Source of the DNA: Clostridium sp. CMCC3677
GTDB taxonomy: Bacteria > Bacillota > Clostridia > Clostridiales > Clostridiaceae
Length of the DNA stretch: 64,000 nt
Assembly: GCF_023845585.1 (NCBI RefSeq)
Contig: NZ_JAMQHS010000007.1
Coordinates: 1-64,000, forward strand
Reading direction: 5' to 3'
Shown here piece by piece: positions 1 to 8,093 of the stretch (the first letter of the stretch is position 1; every line of letters begins with the position of its first letter). The position numbers and the translations under genes are program-made. The notes under the pieces are model-generated. The model was not told the origin of the DNA. It ran no database searches and saw only the letters and a list, made by a program, of their open reading frames with translations.

Positions 1-607
1 TATTTCCTTTTGTCATGAGTATTTGACTTTGTGCACTTATATTTATGTTATTTTTTGTGCTTATTACTATTTCTCCACCTGCATTTAGGTTTAATCCAGT
101 TGGACTTGTAAGAGTTACTCCTGTTTCATCTTCAAAATTTATACTTAATGGTTCTTTACTTCCACCTTTTATATTTAAAGCTCCTGGAAGCATTGCTATT
201 TCACTTCCATGCTCTGTTTGAAAGTATCTACTAGTTGTGTCAGATGTTTGTCCACAAGTGTCTCCATTTTTTCTTACGCAACCTGTAATAATTGGTTCAT
301 CATTACCTGCACTTGGAAAGTATAGTCTTACACTTTCTCCAATGCTTGGCATTGCGTACATTATGTTTGCTGATGGTGGTGCATATCTAAACCAGAAAGC
401 TTCACCTTCACTTTGATTTTCGTCTATATTTAAATGAATCTTTATTAACTCTTCTTTTACTGCTAGAACTTTTCCTTCAATAGATGCTCCACCTAAAAGT
501 GAATTATATAATTTTGTTTGCCATACCCCATTTTTTCTGCATAATTTATATTTATAAATTGTTTCATCTTGGTATTTGCAAGCTTCATAGTCCTTAGTTC
601 CAATTCT
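1..607 (-). pseudogene. VgrG C-terminal fragment (5'-truncated), cut by window edge
   Basis: The minus-strand frame is open from an in-frame TAG at 608-610 to the window edge and has no start codon. Its translation matches the C-terminal half of the VgrG at 10623-12128: the LCRKNGVWQ segment, the YAMP and RLYFPS motifs of the gp5-like OB domain, and the start of the glycine/asparagine-rich beta-helix (SPTGLNLNAGGE). The N-terminal gp27-like domains are absent. The first residues (IGTKDYEA) align to VgrG residue ~250 with a small internal deletion. It resembles the fragment at 8094-8849, so it is probably the leading part of another displaced vgrG-effector cassette whose effector lies outside the window. 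It is unlikely to make a working spike. Confidence 0.85.
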
Positions 608-982
608 CTAGTATTCTACTCAGCCATCTTATTTTTATGTTTTATTCTATCAATTCTTTTTATTTTTAGTGCTTTTCTATCTTTATCCTATATATATTAT
701 TGTTATGAATTTTATTAACTTTTAAGTAGAATTATCAAGCCTAGGATTTCCTTGTTTATCAGCTTACACATCGCTTTCAACCTTGTTTTACTTATTCCTA
801 AAGGACTAGTACTTAATCAACCACAGGTATTTATTTGGCTATTAAAAGAATAATGAACCAGCCTACTTAAATTTCAGCTGATTCATTTCATCCTTTAGAT
901 TATGCAGTAAATTGTTTATATACTTTTTATTAATTTCAATTGCTTATACGATTCACATTTTATGCTATTAAATTAAATCTAA
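608..982. other. Gene-free stretch with cassette scars
   Basis: No intact gene is visible. On the minus strand, 720-770 reads as a toxin-linker scar (DKQGN followed after a few residues by a stop), and 866-906 reads LHNLKDEMN then a stop after a few more residues. Both resemble scars at 3335-3700 and 5985-6340. An imperfect inverted repeat at about 852-888 may be a decayed terminator. I take the stretch to be the degraded boundary between cassettes. Confidence 0.5.
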
Positions 983-1534
983 TTATGAAGTGACTTTTAT
1001 ATATTTACTTGGTATATCATCAGCTAACCATACTTTATCATTACCTAAATAAAATTTAACACCTTCATCCCAAGCCTTTTTAGCATCAATTTCAATAATA
1101 ATTGGCTTATCATCATGTCTTTTACCAACTTGGAATGCAGTTTCGATATCATTTGATAAATGAACATATTGCCTTCCTTTTGGTAATAGACCTTTATTCT
1201 CTATTGACTCTAAAAAACGTCTTGCAGTTCCATGAAATAATATTGCTGGTGGTTCTTCACTTTCTTTTACTATCTTCTTCGGTACAGAATGTCCATATAA
1301 AGCTCTAATTTTGCCATCAACTAATTCATGTCTCTTCTTATCAGAATTCTCAATTATATGTTCTAAATCTCCTATGGTTAAACTTTCCCATTTACTATTC
1401 TCTTTTAAAGCAGTCAATAATTGTTCTACTCTAACCCATCCATTCTCATCTAGCTCTAATTCATACTCCCAAGGAGCATGTCTAAGAGCGTATGATATCT
1501 CCTTACTTAATTGTAAATAGTTAATAAAACTCAT
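983..1534 (-). CDS. kptA: RNA 2'-phosphotransferase, Tpt1/KptA family
   Basis: The 183-residue protein has the full length and motif order of KptA/Tpt1, which uses NAD+ to remove an internal RNA 2'-phosphate, giving ADP-ribose 1'',2''-cyclic phosphate. Visible motifs are SYALRH near residue 15 (catalytic Arg-His), IRALYGHS near 77, LFHGT near 100, and GRQYVHLS near 120. All four catalytic positions known for the family appear to be kept. It lies 8 bp after the SUKH gene, in the immunity row, so it may travel with the cassettes rather than be a housekeeping gene. The annotated ATG directly abuts AAGGAG with no spacer, so the true initiation codon is doubtful; an in-frame ATT three codons later would have normal spacing. 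Confidence 0.88.
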   Translation of the reverse strand: MSFINYLQLSKEISYALRHAPWEYELELDENGWVRVEQLLTALKENSKWESLTIGDLEHIIENSDKKRHELVDGKIRALYGHSVPKKIVKESEEPPAILFHGTARRFLESIENKGLLPKGRQYVHLSNDIETAFQVGKRHDDKPIIIEIDAKKAWDEGVKFYLGNDKVWLADDIPSKYIKVTS

Positions 1535-1542
1535 CTCCTTTT

Positions 1543-1902
1543 TTATTCTCTATTGAATTCAATCATTTCACTAATAGCAGTTTCTAACCAAGCCCAAAAA
1601 TCATTATACTCTGTTCTTTGCTCATAGCCTTCTGATGTAAAATCATGTATTATTTGCACTTTTTCACCTTTACCTACTTCAAAACATGCTATATCATCAT
1701 TGTCATCTCGTCTTGCAAAAGGTATTAGCTTTCTATTGGGATATCTTTCTGTAACTCCTTTTAACCTATTTAACACTCTCTCTTCATCCATTATATACCA
1801 TAAATCAAAGTCTAATAAATTTAATTCTATTACTTTACTAAATGAATCTGGATATTGAAACCCATCAATCCCTAATTTATTTTCTAAAATTTCTATATTC
1901 AT
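1543..1902 (-). CDS. SUKH (SMI1/KNR4-like) immunity protein
   Basis: The 119-residue protein has features of the SUKH superfamily of toxin-neutralising proteins: an early PDSF segment followed by hydrophobic strands, then IPFARRDDNDDIACFE, IIHDF and a C-terminal YNDFWAWL helix. SUKH proteins are usually encoded directly after nuclease-type polymorphic toxins. Here the gene start overlaps the end of a toxin C-terminal remnant (1877-2022), which fits a toxin-immunity pair whose toxin has been mostly deleted. KptA follows immediately. The partner toxin's activity cannot be read from the surviving piece. Confidence 0.8.
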   Translation of the reverse strand: MNIEILENKLGIDGFQYPDSFSKVIELNLLDFDLWYIMDEERVLNRLKGVTERYPNRKLIPFARRDDNDDIACFEVGKGEKVQIIHDFTSEGYEQRTEYNDFWAWLETAISEMIEFNRE

Positions 1903-2022
1903 AATTATTTACTATCCTTTCCATAGTATCTGCTCCAAATTGATTATTATTTCTGAATGATGCTTTTTGCTTCCCAATTCTTAATTCAATTGTTTCTCCT
2001 GCATCAATTATACTTTTCAAAA
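1877..2022 (-). pseudogene. Toxin C-terminal remnant next to the SUKH gene
   Basis: A minus-strand frame without a start reads IDAGETIELRIGKQKASFRN and continues through a NNQFGADTMERIVNNYEYRN-like end to a TAA at 1877-1879, overlapping the SUKH start by 26 bp. It looks like the last ~45 residues of a polymorphic toxin. The frame begins right at the T-tract of the preceding terminator, so the rest of the toxin has been lost. The family is not identified. Confidence 0.5.
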
Positions 2023-2052
2023 AAACCTCTAGAATTAATCTAGAGGTTTAAA
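2018..2052 (-). terminator. Rho-independent terminator after the barstar-domain gene
   Basis: The minus strand reads AAACCTCTAGA, a short loop, TCTAGAGGTTT, then a run of T. It lies directly after the stop codon at 2054 and ends transcription of the barnase/barstar unit before the SUKH unit. Confidence 0.85.
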
Positions 2053-2053
2053 A

Positions 2054-2632
2054 TTAATCTTTATATATTACTTTACATTCATTAGAAATACATTCTACTA
2101 ATATTTCTTTCAATTTTCCTGCTTCCTTAGGTATTATTTCATTTAAATGACTCCATCCATTAAATATAATCACTCTAGGCAACAGAGTTTCTTCTAAAAA
2201 TTCTCTTAATGCATGCCAATTCATCACATAATATTGTGAAAACTCTAATTTTTCTTTTAAGGTTTTGTGCAACTCAATTAAAGAATTTATATTTCTACAA
2301 TTTATCTCAACCCTGTCTTTTTTCCCATATTTTCGTTTTAATATCATAGTTATATTATCATCAATCTCCACATCATCAATAATTCTCTCAATATAACTAT
2401 CATTAATTTTACTAAATTCATCATCATTATTAGATAGTAAATACTTTTGTAGTTCGTTTTTCAAACTAACAACTTGTCTATTATCATTATAATTAGTTGA
2501 AATTATTTTATAATAAATAGTATCAGCAAATAACCTATTTAATTCCTCATCATTATCATATACCCATTCTTCAAATTCTCCATTAGATAAATAATCTTTT
2601 GTATACAAACCTAAAACTTCTATTATTTTCAT
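2054..2632 (-). CDS. Barstar-domain immunity protein
   Basis: The 192-residue protein has two parts. The N-terminal ~100 residues are acidic and helical and I do not recognise them. Residues ~115-190 look like barstar, the inhibitor of barnase-type RNases: NINSLIELHKTLKEKL, then YYVMNWHALREFLEE, corresponding to barstar's DLHDTLKKEL and YYGENLDALWDCL. It directly follows a barnase-like toxin C-terminus (2682-3347) with ~50 bp between them, the classical toxin-immunity order. Since the partner lacks its delivery region, the barstar probably still protects against incoming related toxin. A terminator follows. Confidence 0.85.
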   Translation of the reverse strand: MKIIEVLGLYTKDYLSNGEFEEWVYDNDEELNRLFADTIYYKIISTNYNDNRQVVSLKNELQKYLLSNNDDEFSKINDSYIERIIDDVEIDDNITMILKRKYGKKDRVEINCRNINSLIELHKTLKEKLEFSQYYVMNWHALREFLEETLLPRVIIFNGWSHLNEIIPKEAGKLKEILVECISNECKVIYKD

Positions 2633-2681
2633 AGTTCCTCCTTAATATCCTTACTATATATCTATATTTCATATTTTTTTA

Positions 2682-3347
2682 TTAATATTCTCCAATTTTA
2701 AAAACTGTTACATAATGGTCATACGTTCCATATATTAACCCATCATTTGAATAAACTACTCGATAACCAGGATTTTTGCTTCTTCCCTTAGTATAATCCA
2801 TTCCTACATCAGCCTCGTACCAAGTTCTTGCTTGTTTATTGGGTAAAACTCCATCTTCATTTCTAAATATGTTGCCACCTATTTTCTTATTAGGTGCATA
2901 ATTCTTTAATGCTTTATTAGGTTTCCAACCTAAATTCATAGCCTCTTCTTTCATTATATAATCATTTGGTAATTTACCAGTTGACTTTAATGAATCCACT
3001 ACATCATTTGCATATTCTGTTACTTTATATTGTTCCTTAAGTTTTGCATAATTAACTACATTATGTGCTTCAGTATTATCTACCACTTCAGTAATAACTT
3101 CTGATTCTTTACTAACCTTCTCAGCTTCACTAATAACTTCTGATGTTTTAGCAATTTTTTCAGATTTATTAAGTTTAGTAACTGTAGGACCGAATAATAA
3201 AGCACCCTCAAACAATACTCTTCCTGTAAAATATGATTCAGAGTTAGCATCCCCATCTATTACATCACGTTTATATTCATCTTTAATTTCTTTCCAAATA
3301 GCTTTTCCTACTCTTGCTGCATATTCTGAATTTCCTTGCTTATCAAG
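2682..3347 (-). pseudogene. Barnase-type ribonuclease toxin, C-terminal piece without start
   Basis: The frame is open from a TAG at 3348-3350. The last ~110 residues are strikingly like Bacillus barnase: KLPNDYIMKEEAMNLGW, then GGNIFRNEDGVLPNKQARTW, a YEADV acidic motif, YRVVYSNDGLIYGT and YDHYVTVFKI. The general base Glu (barnase Glu73), the Arg of the RVVYS strand (Arg87) and His of the DHY motif (His102) are all kept. Upstream is a helical linker starting DKQGNSEY. No ATG with a good ribosome binding site or the shared N-terminal effector domain is present; a TTG at 3215 has poor context. It is therefore a displaced toxin cassette. The barstar gene follows. Confidence 0.85.
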
Positions 3348-3759
3348 CTACACATCATTCTTATCCTTGTTTTACTTGCCTCTAAATGTATTAGGTTTAA
3401 TTAGCCATGAACTCATTTATCAGTTATATGCATGGATTTAGGTAGTAGAAAATCTTTCAGTCCTTAGCACCTTCTATTAAAAGAAAATATCAATACTATT
3501 GAAGTATCGACATTTCAGTTAAAACTATATTTTCTTTTAATCTAGGTAAAAAAGGGGGGTACGGTAATAGAGTTTTTAAAAAATATTTTTTAATTTCACT
3601 AGCATTAAATTACTTTTTAAATTTATCTGCAACTCTTATCCCCCTACTCACTACATTATTTAGATCATGCAATCTCATTAATTTATAATATAATTTCTCA
3701 ATATTAAACTTTTTCAGTAAGCTTTTTACAAGTTTTGCATTGAGTCTACTTTAGTCTTC
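3348..3759. other. Gene-free stretch with cassette-boundary remnants
   Basis: No intact gene. The minus-strand frame 3610-3710 reads FNIEKLYYKLMRLHDLNNVV and continues to IRVADKFKK and a stop, apparently the decayed end of a coding segment also seen at 866-906, 4175-4212 and 6296-6336. Positions 3348-3400 carry the conserved boundary sequence around TCCTTGTTTTAC. Positions 3472-3540 contain an imperfect inverted repeat (ATTAAAAGAAAATAT versus ATATTTTCTTTTAAT). Confidence 0.5.
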
Positions 3760-4074
3760 TTATAACAGCCTAACTCCTATCTGCTTTTTAAATTTTATTT
3801 TTAATATGCTTTTGCTTACATCATTAATTATCATTTCATCACCTATTTTATTAATGCTCTCAACATTCTCAATCTTACAAGTAAAAACTATTAATTCTTG
3901 AAAAGTTATTGTTACTTCACAAATTTTCCTATATACATCCATGAACATAACTATTTCAAATCCTTTATCATCTTTTAAAGAATAAATAAGTTCACCAGCT
4001 TCAACCTCTCCAACACTAATAGGTTCATTACAAAACAACTCTAATAACTCATACTCATCATATTTAATAAACAT
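3760..4074 (-). CDS. Small probable immunity protein
   Basis: This 104-residue acidic protein is of unrecognised family, predicted to be mostly beta-strand (GEVEAGELIYSLKDDKGFEI; ITFQELIVFTCKI). I place the start at the ATG at 4074, which has AAAGGAG 8 bp upstream; the frame stays open to 4152, but that extension lacks a ribosome binding site. It is the last of three consecutive small genes after a CdiA-CT-like toxin piece, and its size, acidity and position suggest an orphan immunity gene. No toxin partner is adjacent. Confidence 0.55.
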   Translation of the reverse strand: MFIKYDEYELLELFCNEPISVGEVEAGELIYSLKDDKGFEIVMFMDVYRKICEVTITFQELIVFTCKIENVESINKIGDEMIINDVSKSILKIKFKKQIGVRLL

Positions 4075-4462
4075 ATATTCTACTCCTTTACTTAGAGCTG
4101 AAACTGTAATTACAAAAGTTAATGGTAGTAATATTTTTACTATTACTACCATTTTACCATTAATTTAATTTTTATTTAGCTAATCACTACAAAATTATAA
4201 TTATGCAGTAAACTTTATGTTTTTGTAGTTACTTTATTTAAACAATGTAGCTACCTGCTAATTTCAATGTTCCGATATTCCATTAATTATATTTTCAGAA
4301 TCTTTCCAAACTGATATGATTCTAGTGCATTCCTTTTCTTATAATGAAATAATCCTACCACTACATCATCAACATCTTTGTAAATATGGCGCTTTAATTT
4401 TCCTTACTAGATCACAGTTGACATTCTCCATGTGTCTTTCATACAGCTTCTTATAACATAAT
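4075..4462. other. Gene-free stretch with a decayed reading frame
   Basis: There is no intact gene. On the minus strand, 4175-4212 reads SLLHNYNFVVIS then a stop, like the scars at 3640-3685 and 6296-6336. Positions ~4262-4455 read as fragments: HMENVNCDLVRKIK in one frame, then KDVDDVVVGLFHYKKRNALE in another, ending DSENIINGISEH after a further shift. This looks like a frameshifted small gene, perhaps an immunity gene, but the family is not recognisable. Confidence 0.4.
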
Positions 4463-4852
4463 TTATTCACTTCTTAAAATATATCCTTCTACAGATTGAA
4501 TCAATCCAGATTCAGCTTGAAATTGAACATTTATATTTCCGGATATTGTTATATCAATCAATTGATTTTCAGTTCTTTTTATTTCAATATTACCAATATA
4601 ATAATTAGTATTTGCATTAATATTTAACATAGATATAGCAAAAAAGTCAAGTTCTAGCATTGCTGAATTATAATTTCTCTCCTTCCATTTCTTAGGTGGA
4701 GATTCAGGATAAAACGGCATCTTAAATGCAATCGTAATTCTGTTTCCACTATCAGAAATAGCTAACTTAGTTATCTGTACCTCTCCTAACATTGGCACTG
4801 AATTATATAGAGTTATTAAAAACTTGTTATTATCTAAACAATCATACCACGT
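4463..4852 (-). CDS. Imm50-like immunity protein with a damaged start codon
   Basis: The frame encodes ~129 residues resembling the Imm50 immunity family: an N-terminal WYDCLDNNKFLITLYN and P-x-L segment, then ITIAFKMPFYPESPPKKW, a LDFFAISMLNI strand pair and a C-terminal beta pair ending VEGYILRSE. AAAAGGAG lies at 4861-4868, and the in-frame codon at the right spacing (4850-4852) is ACG, one base from ATG. The first standard start, a GTG at 4798, has no ribosome binding site and would drop the conserved N-terminal WYD segment. So the gene is either translated weakly from ACG or is newly damaged. It is the second of three immunity-type genes. Confidence 0.6.
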   Translation of the reverse strand, partial: TWYDCLDNNKFLITLYNSVPMLGEVQITKLAISDSGNRITIAFKMPFYPESPPKKWKERNYNSAMLELDFFAISMLNINANTNYYIGNIEIKRTENQLIDITISGNINVQFQAESGLIQSVEGYILRSE

Positions 4853-4874
4853 AAATATTCTCCTTTTCTATTTT

Positions 4875-5225
4875 TTAAATATTAAGATGCATCTTTATTT
4901 GAGCTAGATATTCTTGTATCTTCTCATTATCCTCCGAGTATTTAGTTATATGATTTTCACAAGTCTGTAAAAGGTATCTATAAAACATACTGTTTTCTAC
5001 AACAACCATTGTATCCTCATCATCTGCAGGCTTCCAGAAAAACAAAGTAACACAACCTTCAACATAATCCTCATCATCTGGATCAAATGAACAAGAAATA
5101 TACTCTGCACCTTGGCCCTTCATTTCTGCCATTGTCTTCAAAGCACTAATTTGTAATTTTCCTAAAAAACATATATTATCAAAATAATAATTTAAATACT
5201 TTTCTTTTTCTCCTGAAACTCTCAT
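4875..5225 (-). CDS. CdiI-like immunity protein
   Basis: The 116-residue acidic protein directly follows the toxin piece at 5254-6009, with 28 bp between. It has a beta-rich centre (GAEYISCSFDPDDEDYVEGC, then VTLFFWKPADDEDT) and a helical C-terminus. The architecture resembles immunity proteins paired with CdiA-CT ribonuclease toxins; I am sure of the role from position more than from sequence. It starts at ATG 5225 after a GAAGGTAAAGA-type ribosome binding site. Confidence 0.65.
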   Translation of the reverse strand: MRVSGEKEKYLNYYFDNICFLGKLQISALKTMAEMKGQGAEYISCSFDPDDEDYVEGCVTLFFWKPADDEDTMVVVENSMFYRYLLQTCENHITKYSEDNEKIQEYLAQIKMHLNI

Positions 5226-5253
5226 TTCTTTACCTTCTTTCTAAATAGTAATT

Positions 5254-6009
5254 TTAATTTGGTACTATTGGGAAAAAGTTGGTTACTTCTCCATTTTCTA
5301 TATAACCACGAAATTGTAGGCCATTAGATACACTTCCTTCGATGATTCTTCCGTTAATTGTACCATTTTCCATTGCCTCTTTACCCCACTTTAACATCTG
5401 GTTGCCTGGAATCTTATTAGGCTCAAAAACTGTCTTTGGCTCTCTAATATTTTTAAATCCTATAAGTTCACCTCTTCCATTATAAGATGGTATAGTATAT
5501 TTTTGAGCATATACACCATCTATTGTCGGATGTGGTATCGGATCGCCTATTTTTAATTCATTCAAAGAAAAACCTGTACTTTCTAATGTACTATTGAAAA
5601 AATCTTCACTGTGTGCTCCAAGAACTCCTCTTTGCTTTGGCCCAATACCTTCTCCCATAATAAAATGATGATCTGGCTTAGTTAAAGGTCCGATAAAATC
5701 AGTATCACCAGGTTCAAATATGCTTGTGGGTTTAGCCACCCCCTTATTTATACCACCAAACTCTTCTGGTACTCCAACTCCGCTTTTTTTAGGCACAGAA
5801 CCTTTGGTTTCCTTAATTCCAAAAATAGCTGATGCTGTTCCAAAACTATTTAACCAATGTTCTTTTGATAAAGGATCTTTAGGATTAAATGTCTCATTTA
5901 CCATATCTACATTTCCTAAAGTAATCCAATTAGAAAAATCATAAAATGAATTAAAGGCTTTTTCGGATCTTTTTACATTTTCTTTTACAATATCTCTGTC
6001 ATCCTTGTT
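5254..6009 (-). pseudogene. CdiA-CT-like toxin C-terminus without start
   Basis: The frame is open from a TAA at 6010-6012 to 5254. After a linker (NKDDRDIVKENVKRSEKAFN) comes a ~130-residue C-terminal domain with RGVLGAHSEDFFNSTLESTG, a P-H-P turn, VYAQKYTIP, a WGKEAMENG helix and a final strand pair, FRGYIENGEVTNFFPIVPN. The GAHS motif and the ending recall toxin domains at the C-terminus of CdiA-type proteins, possibly a BECR/EndoU-like RNase with His as catalytic residue. The enzyme class is inference. The ATG at 5904 lacks a convincing ribosome binding site, and the effector N-terminal domain is missing, so this is a displaced cassette. Its immunity gene follows. Confidence 0.65.
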
Positions 6010-6455
6010 TTACCGACTCCTAAAGATGTTAGTATTGATTAACAAGGAACTCCTTTATCAGATGCTTATACTTGAAAAACTGCTAAAAAGATTTTAATCA
6101 CCTATCAATTTCTATTTAATCAGTTGTTTTAGCCTTTATTCATCACTTTTAAATTAAATGCCACTCTTATTCGTAGTCTTTTAAAACTCTGTTTTCTGAT
6201 GTGTTATCGTTGTTTTTTGATATAATTCTTTTAAATGATGTATTTATAGCATATGATAACTACTAAAAAAATAATGAACTAGCCTACTTAATTTCAGCTA
6301 GTTCATTTCATTTTTCACTACATTATTTAGATTATGCAGCATAATTTAAATTCTACTATATAGTAGAAATCATTAATATTAATTACGACATATAGCTCCA
6401 AATAAAATAATATATTTTTGTCGTCAGTTTTTATAAAATTTGTAGTGAGTTCAAT
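6010..6455. other. Gene-free stretch between two cassettes
   Basis: There is no intact gene. It contains the boundary sequence at 5990-6060 (ATCCTTGTTTTAC, also present near 790 and 3365), a short frame remnant at 6170-6230 (minus) and the LHNLNNVV scar at 6310-6336. It also holds the terminator of the gene at 6456. Confidence 0.5.
6264..6310 (-). terminator. Rho-independent terminator after the immunity gene at 6456
   Basis: Arms AATGAACTAGC and GCTAGTTCATT flank a short loop. On the minus strand the hairpin is followed by ATTTTTTTA. A decayed copy lies at 852-888. Confidence 0.7.
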
Positions 6456-6998
6456 TTAAATAATCTGTACTTTTTTATATAATTTAGACATTATTTTTGT
6501 ATTAAGTAGTTCTGGGTTAATTCTCCCAACTTCGCTTAAATATTGATTTGCTTTCATTTTTACTTTATACTTAAACTCACTAAATGAAATGATTGTTTCT
6601 TTCCAAGTCGGATACTTAAAATCCTCTTTTTTAACTGTAATAAGAAAGGCACCATCGCTTTCTCCTGAATACTTAGCAAAACTTACTGTTAAAACATCGT
6701 CATTTCGAATAAATTCAAGCCAACTGTCAACACACTCTATTTCTTTTAAAGCAACATATTTTGATTTTTCTTCTAATATCAATATTACTTCCATTAATAA
6801 ATCAAACCAAAGTGTTATCAATTCATGACCTACTTCAAATTCATTTAACTTATTATCATGATAATATCCTTCAATATTTCCATTAAAGTTAAGAGCAAAA
6901 AACCCCTCAACATCAGCTCCATCAGAATCAAATTGATGTGCATTAATATTACTTAAATATTCTAAATCATCTACAATTCTAAAATTAATATCAAACAT
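6456..6998 (-). CDS. Putative immunity protein for the effector at 7007
   Basis: The 180-residue acidic protein is of unknown family, with no signal peptide or membrane segment, so it is probably cytoplasmic. It begins 8 bp after the effector stop, with the sequence AAGTAGGTGA providing a ribosome binding site that overlaps the effector's end, so the two are translationally linked. Size, charge and position mark it as the cognate immunity protein. A terminator follows, closing the unit. Confidence 0.7.
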   Translation of the reverse strand: MFDINFRIVDDLEYLSNINAHQFDSDGADVEGFFALNFNGNIEGYYHDNKLNEFEVGHELITLWFDLLMEVILILEEKSKYVALKEIECVDSWLEFIRNDDVLTVSFAKYSGESDGAFLITVKKEDFKYPTWKETIISFSEFKYKVKMKANQYLSEVGRINPELLNTKIMSKLYKKVQII

Positions 6999-7006
6999 TG
7001 TGTCAC

Positions 7007-8092
7007 CTACTTTCCAAAGTTTATAATTTCATCATAAGTAAATTTATGATTTCCAAATCCAGTTGAAAATTTTCCTTCCCTCATAAATATATTAATTTCT
7101 TCTCCATATATCTTATAGGTATGATATCCATCTGTTATTCCTTTACTTACCGCATCTTTATAAGCACTATTTAAAGCATTTGTAACCTGTTCTTCAGTCC
7201 AGCTTGGATTAAAAAAGGATTTTTTACTTAGATACCCTTCAACAACTTCTTTTGACTGATACGGAACTTGTTTTACATACCTACTAACAATATGGTCATT
7301 CATTGGATGCTTTAAAGCCTTACTGCTAAGGTCTTCGATAGCTTTACCTGTCCTATTACCTAAATTTCCAATACCACTTCCAGCAATAAATTCACTCTCA
7401 GCACTAAAATTACCAGATATTATATTTTTAGCAGATTTAATACCACTAATTGATGCTGTTATTCCTGCTTCAGTCAACATTCCTACTGAAAAATCTCCAT
7501 AAAGTTCTGCATATTCTGGAGTCAAACCATAACATTCACCAACGAAAGTTATATGCTCCTTGAATGGTAATATAGTCCTATCATAAACACCTTTAACTAA
7601 ATATTCAAGTTTATATTCTCCTGGTAAACTGTGAAGTTTTATATTATCATTCTTATACTCTGGTATTGGTTCAAGACCTGTAGGTTTCTTTGTTATATAT
7701 GTTTCTCCTGAAATATATGTTTTTTTTGAAATATATCTCTTTTCTAAATTTAGATTAACTCCTTTAAGACTTTGAGATGAATCATCACACTTACTTTCTG
7801 TGCTTGATGAACCTGAACCAAATGAAAATATAAAAGCCCCAACCAACAATTTGAATTTCTTTTCTAAAAACTCTTCAATATCATCAATGTCAAGTTCTCC
7901 ATCTTCATCAACATTTACAACTCCAAGTGCAGCCATAGCTCCAGAAAGAGCCGATCCAATGGTTCCAGCAGCTGATGAAAACATTCCAGAAATTCCTGAT
8001 ATTGCAGACTTTACTGTATTAACTACTGCATTTGCTACTTTTGCAACTGCTCCTACAACACCTTTTACTAAATTTCCAACACTAAAGTCCAT
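7007..8092 (-). CDS. Effector with shared N-terminal domain; probable nuclease C-terminus
   Basis: This is a 361-residue effector. Residues 1-85 are the delivery domain shared with the effectors at 9575 and 16306: an alanine/glycine/valine-rich hydrophobic stretch, then an EF-hand-like VDEDGELDIDDIEEF and KFKLLVGAF. A variable linker follows. The last ~110 residues (HPMNDHIVSRYVKQVPY, a SFFNPSW segment, GYHTYKIYG, GFGNHKFTY) resemble compact BECR-type RNase toxins with paired histidines; the class is inference. The start is ATG 8092, with GGGGGAG upstream inside the end of the vgrG fragment and one base between its stop and this start. It is preceded only by a truncated vgrG, so it may be silent unless recombined. 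Confidence 0.75.
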   Translation of the reverse strand: MDFSVGNLVKGVVGAVAKVANAVVNTVKSAISGISGMFSSAAGTIGSALSGAMAALGVVNVDEDGELDIDDIEEFLEKKFKLLVGAFIFSFGSGSSSTESKCDDSSQSLKGVNLNLEKRYISKKTYISGETYITKKPTGLEPIPEYKNDNIKLHSLPGEYKLEYLVKGVYDRTILPFKEHITFVGECYGLTPEYAELYGDFSVGMLTEAGITASISGIKSAKNIISGNFSAESEFIAGSGIGNLGNRTGKAIEDLSSKALKHPMNDHIVSRYVKQVPYQSKEVVEGYLSKKSFFNPSWTEEQVTNALNSAYKDAVSKGITDGYHTYKIYGEEINIFMREGKFSTGFGNHKFTYDEIINFGK

Positions 8093-8093
8093 T

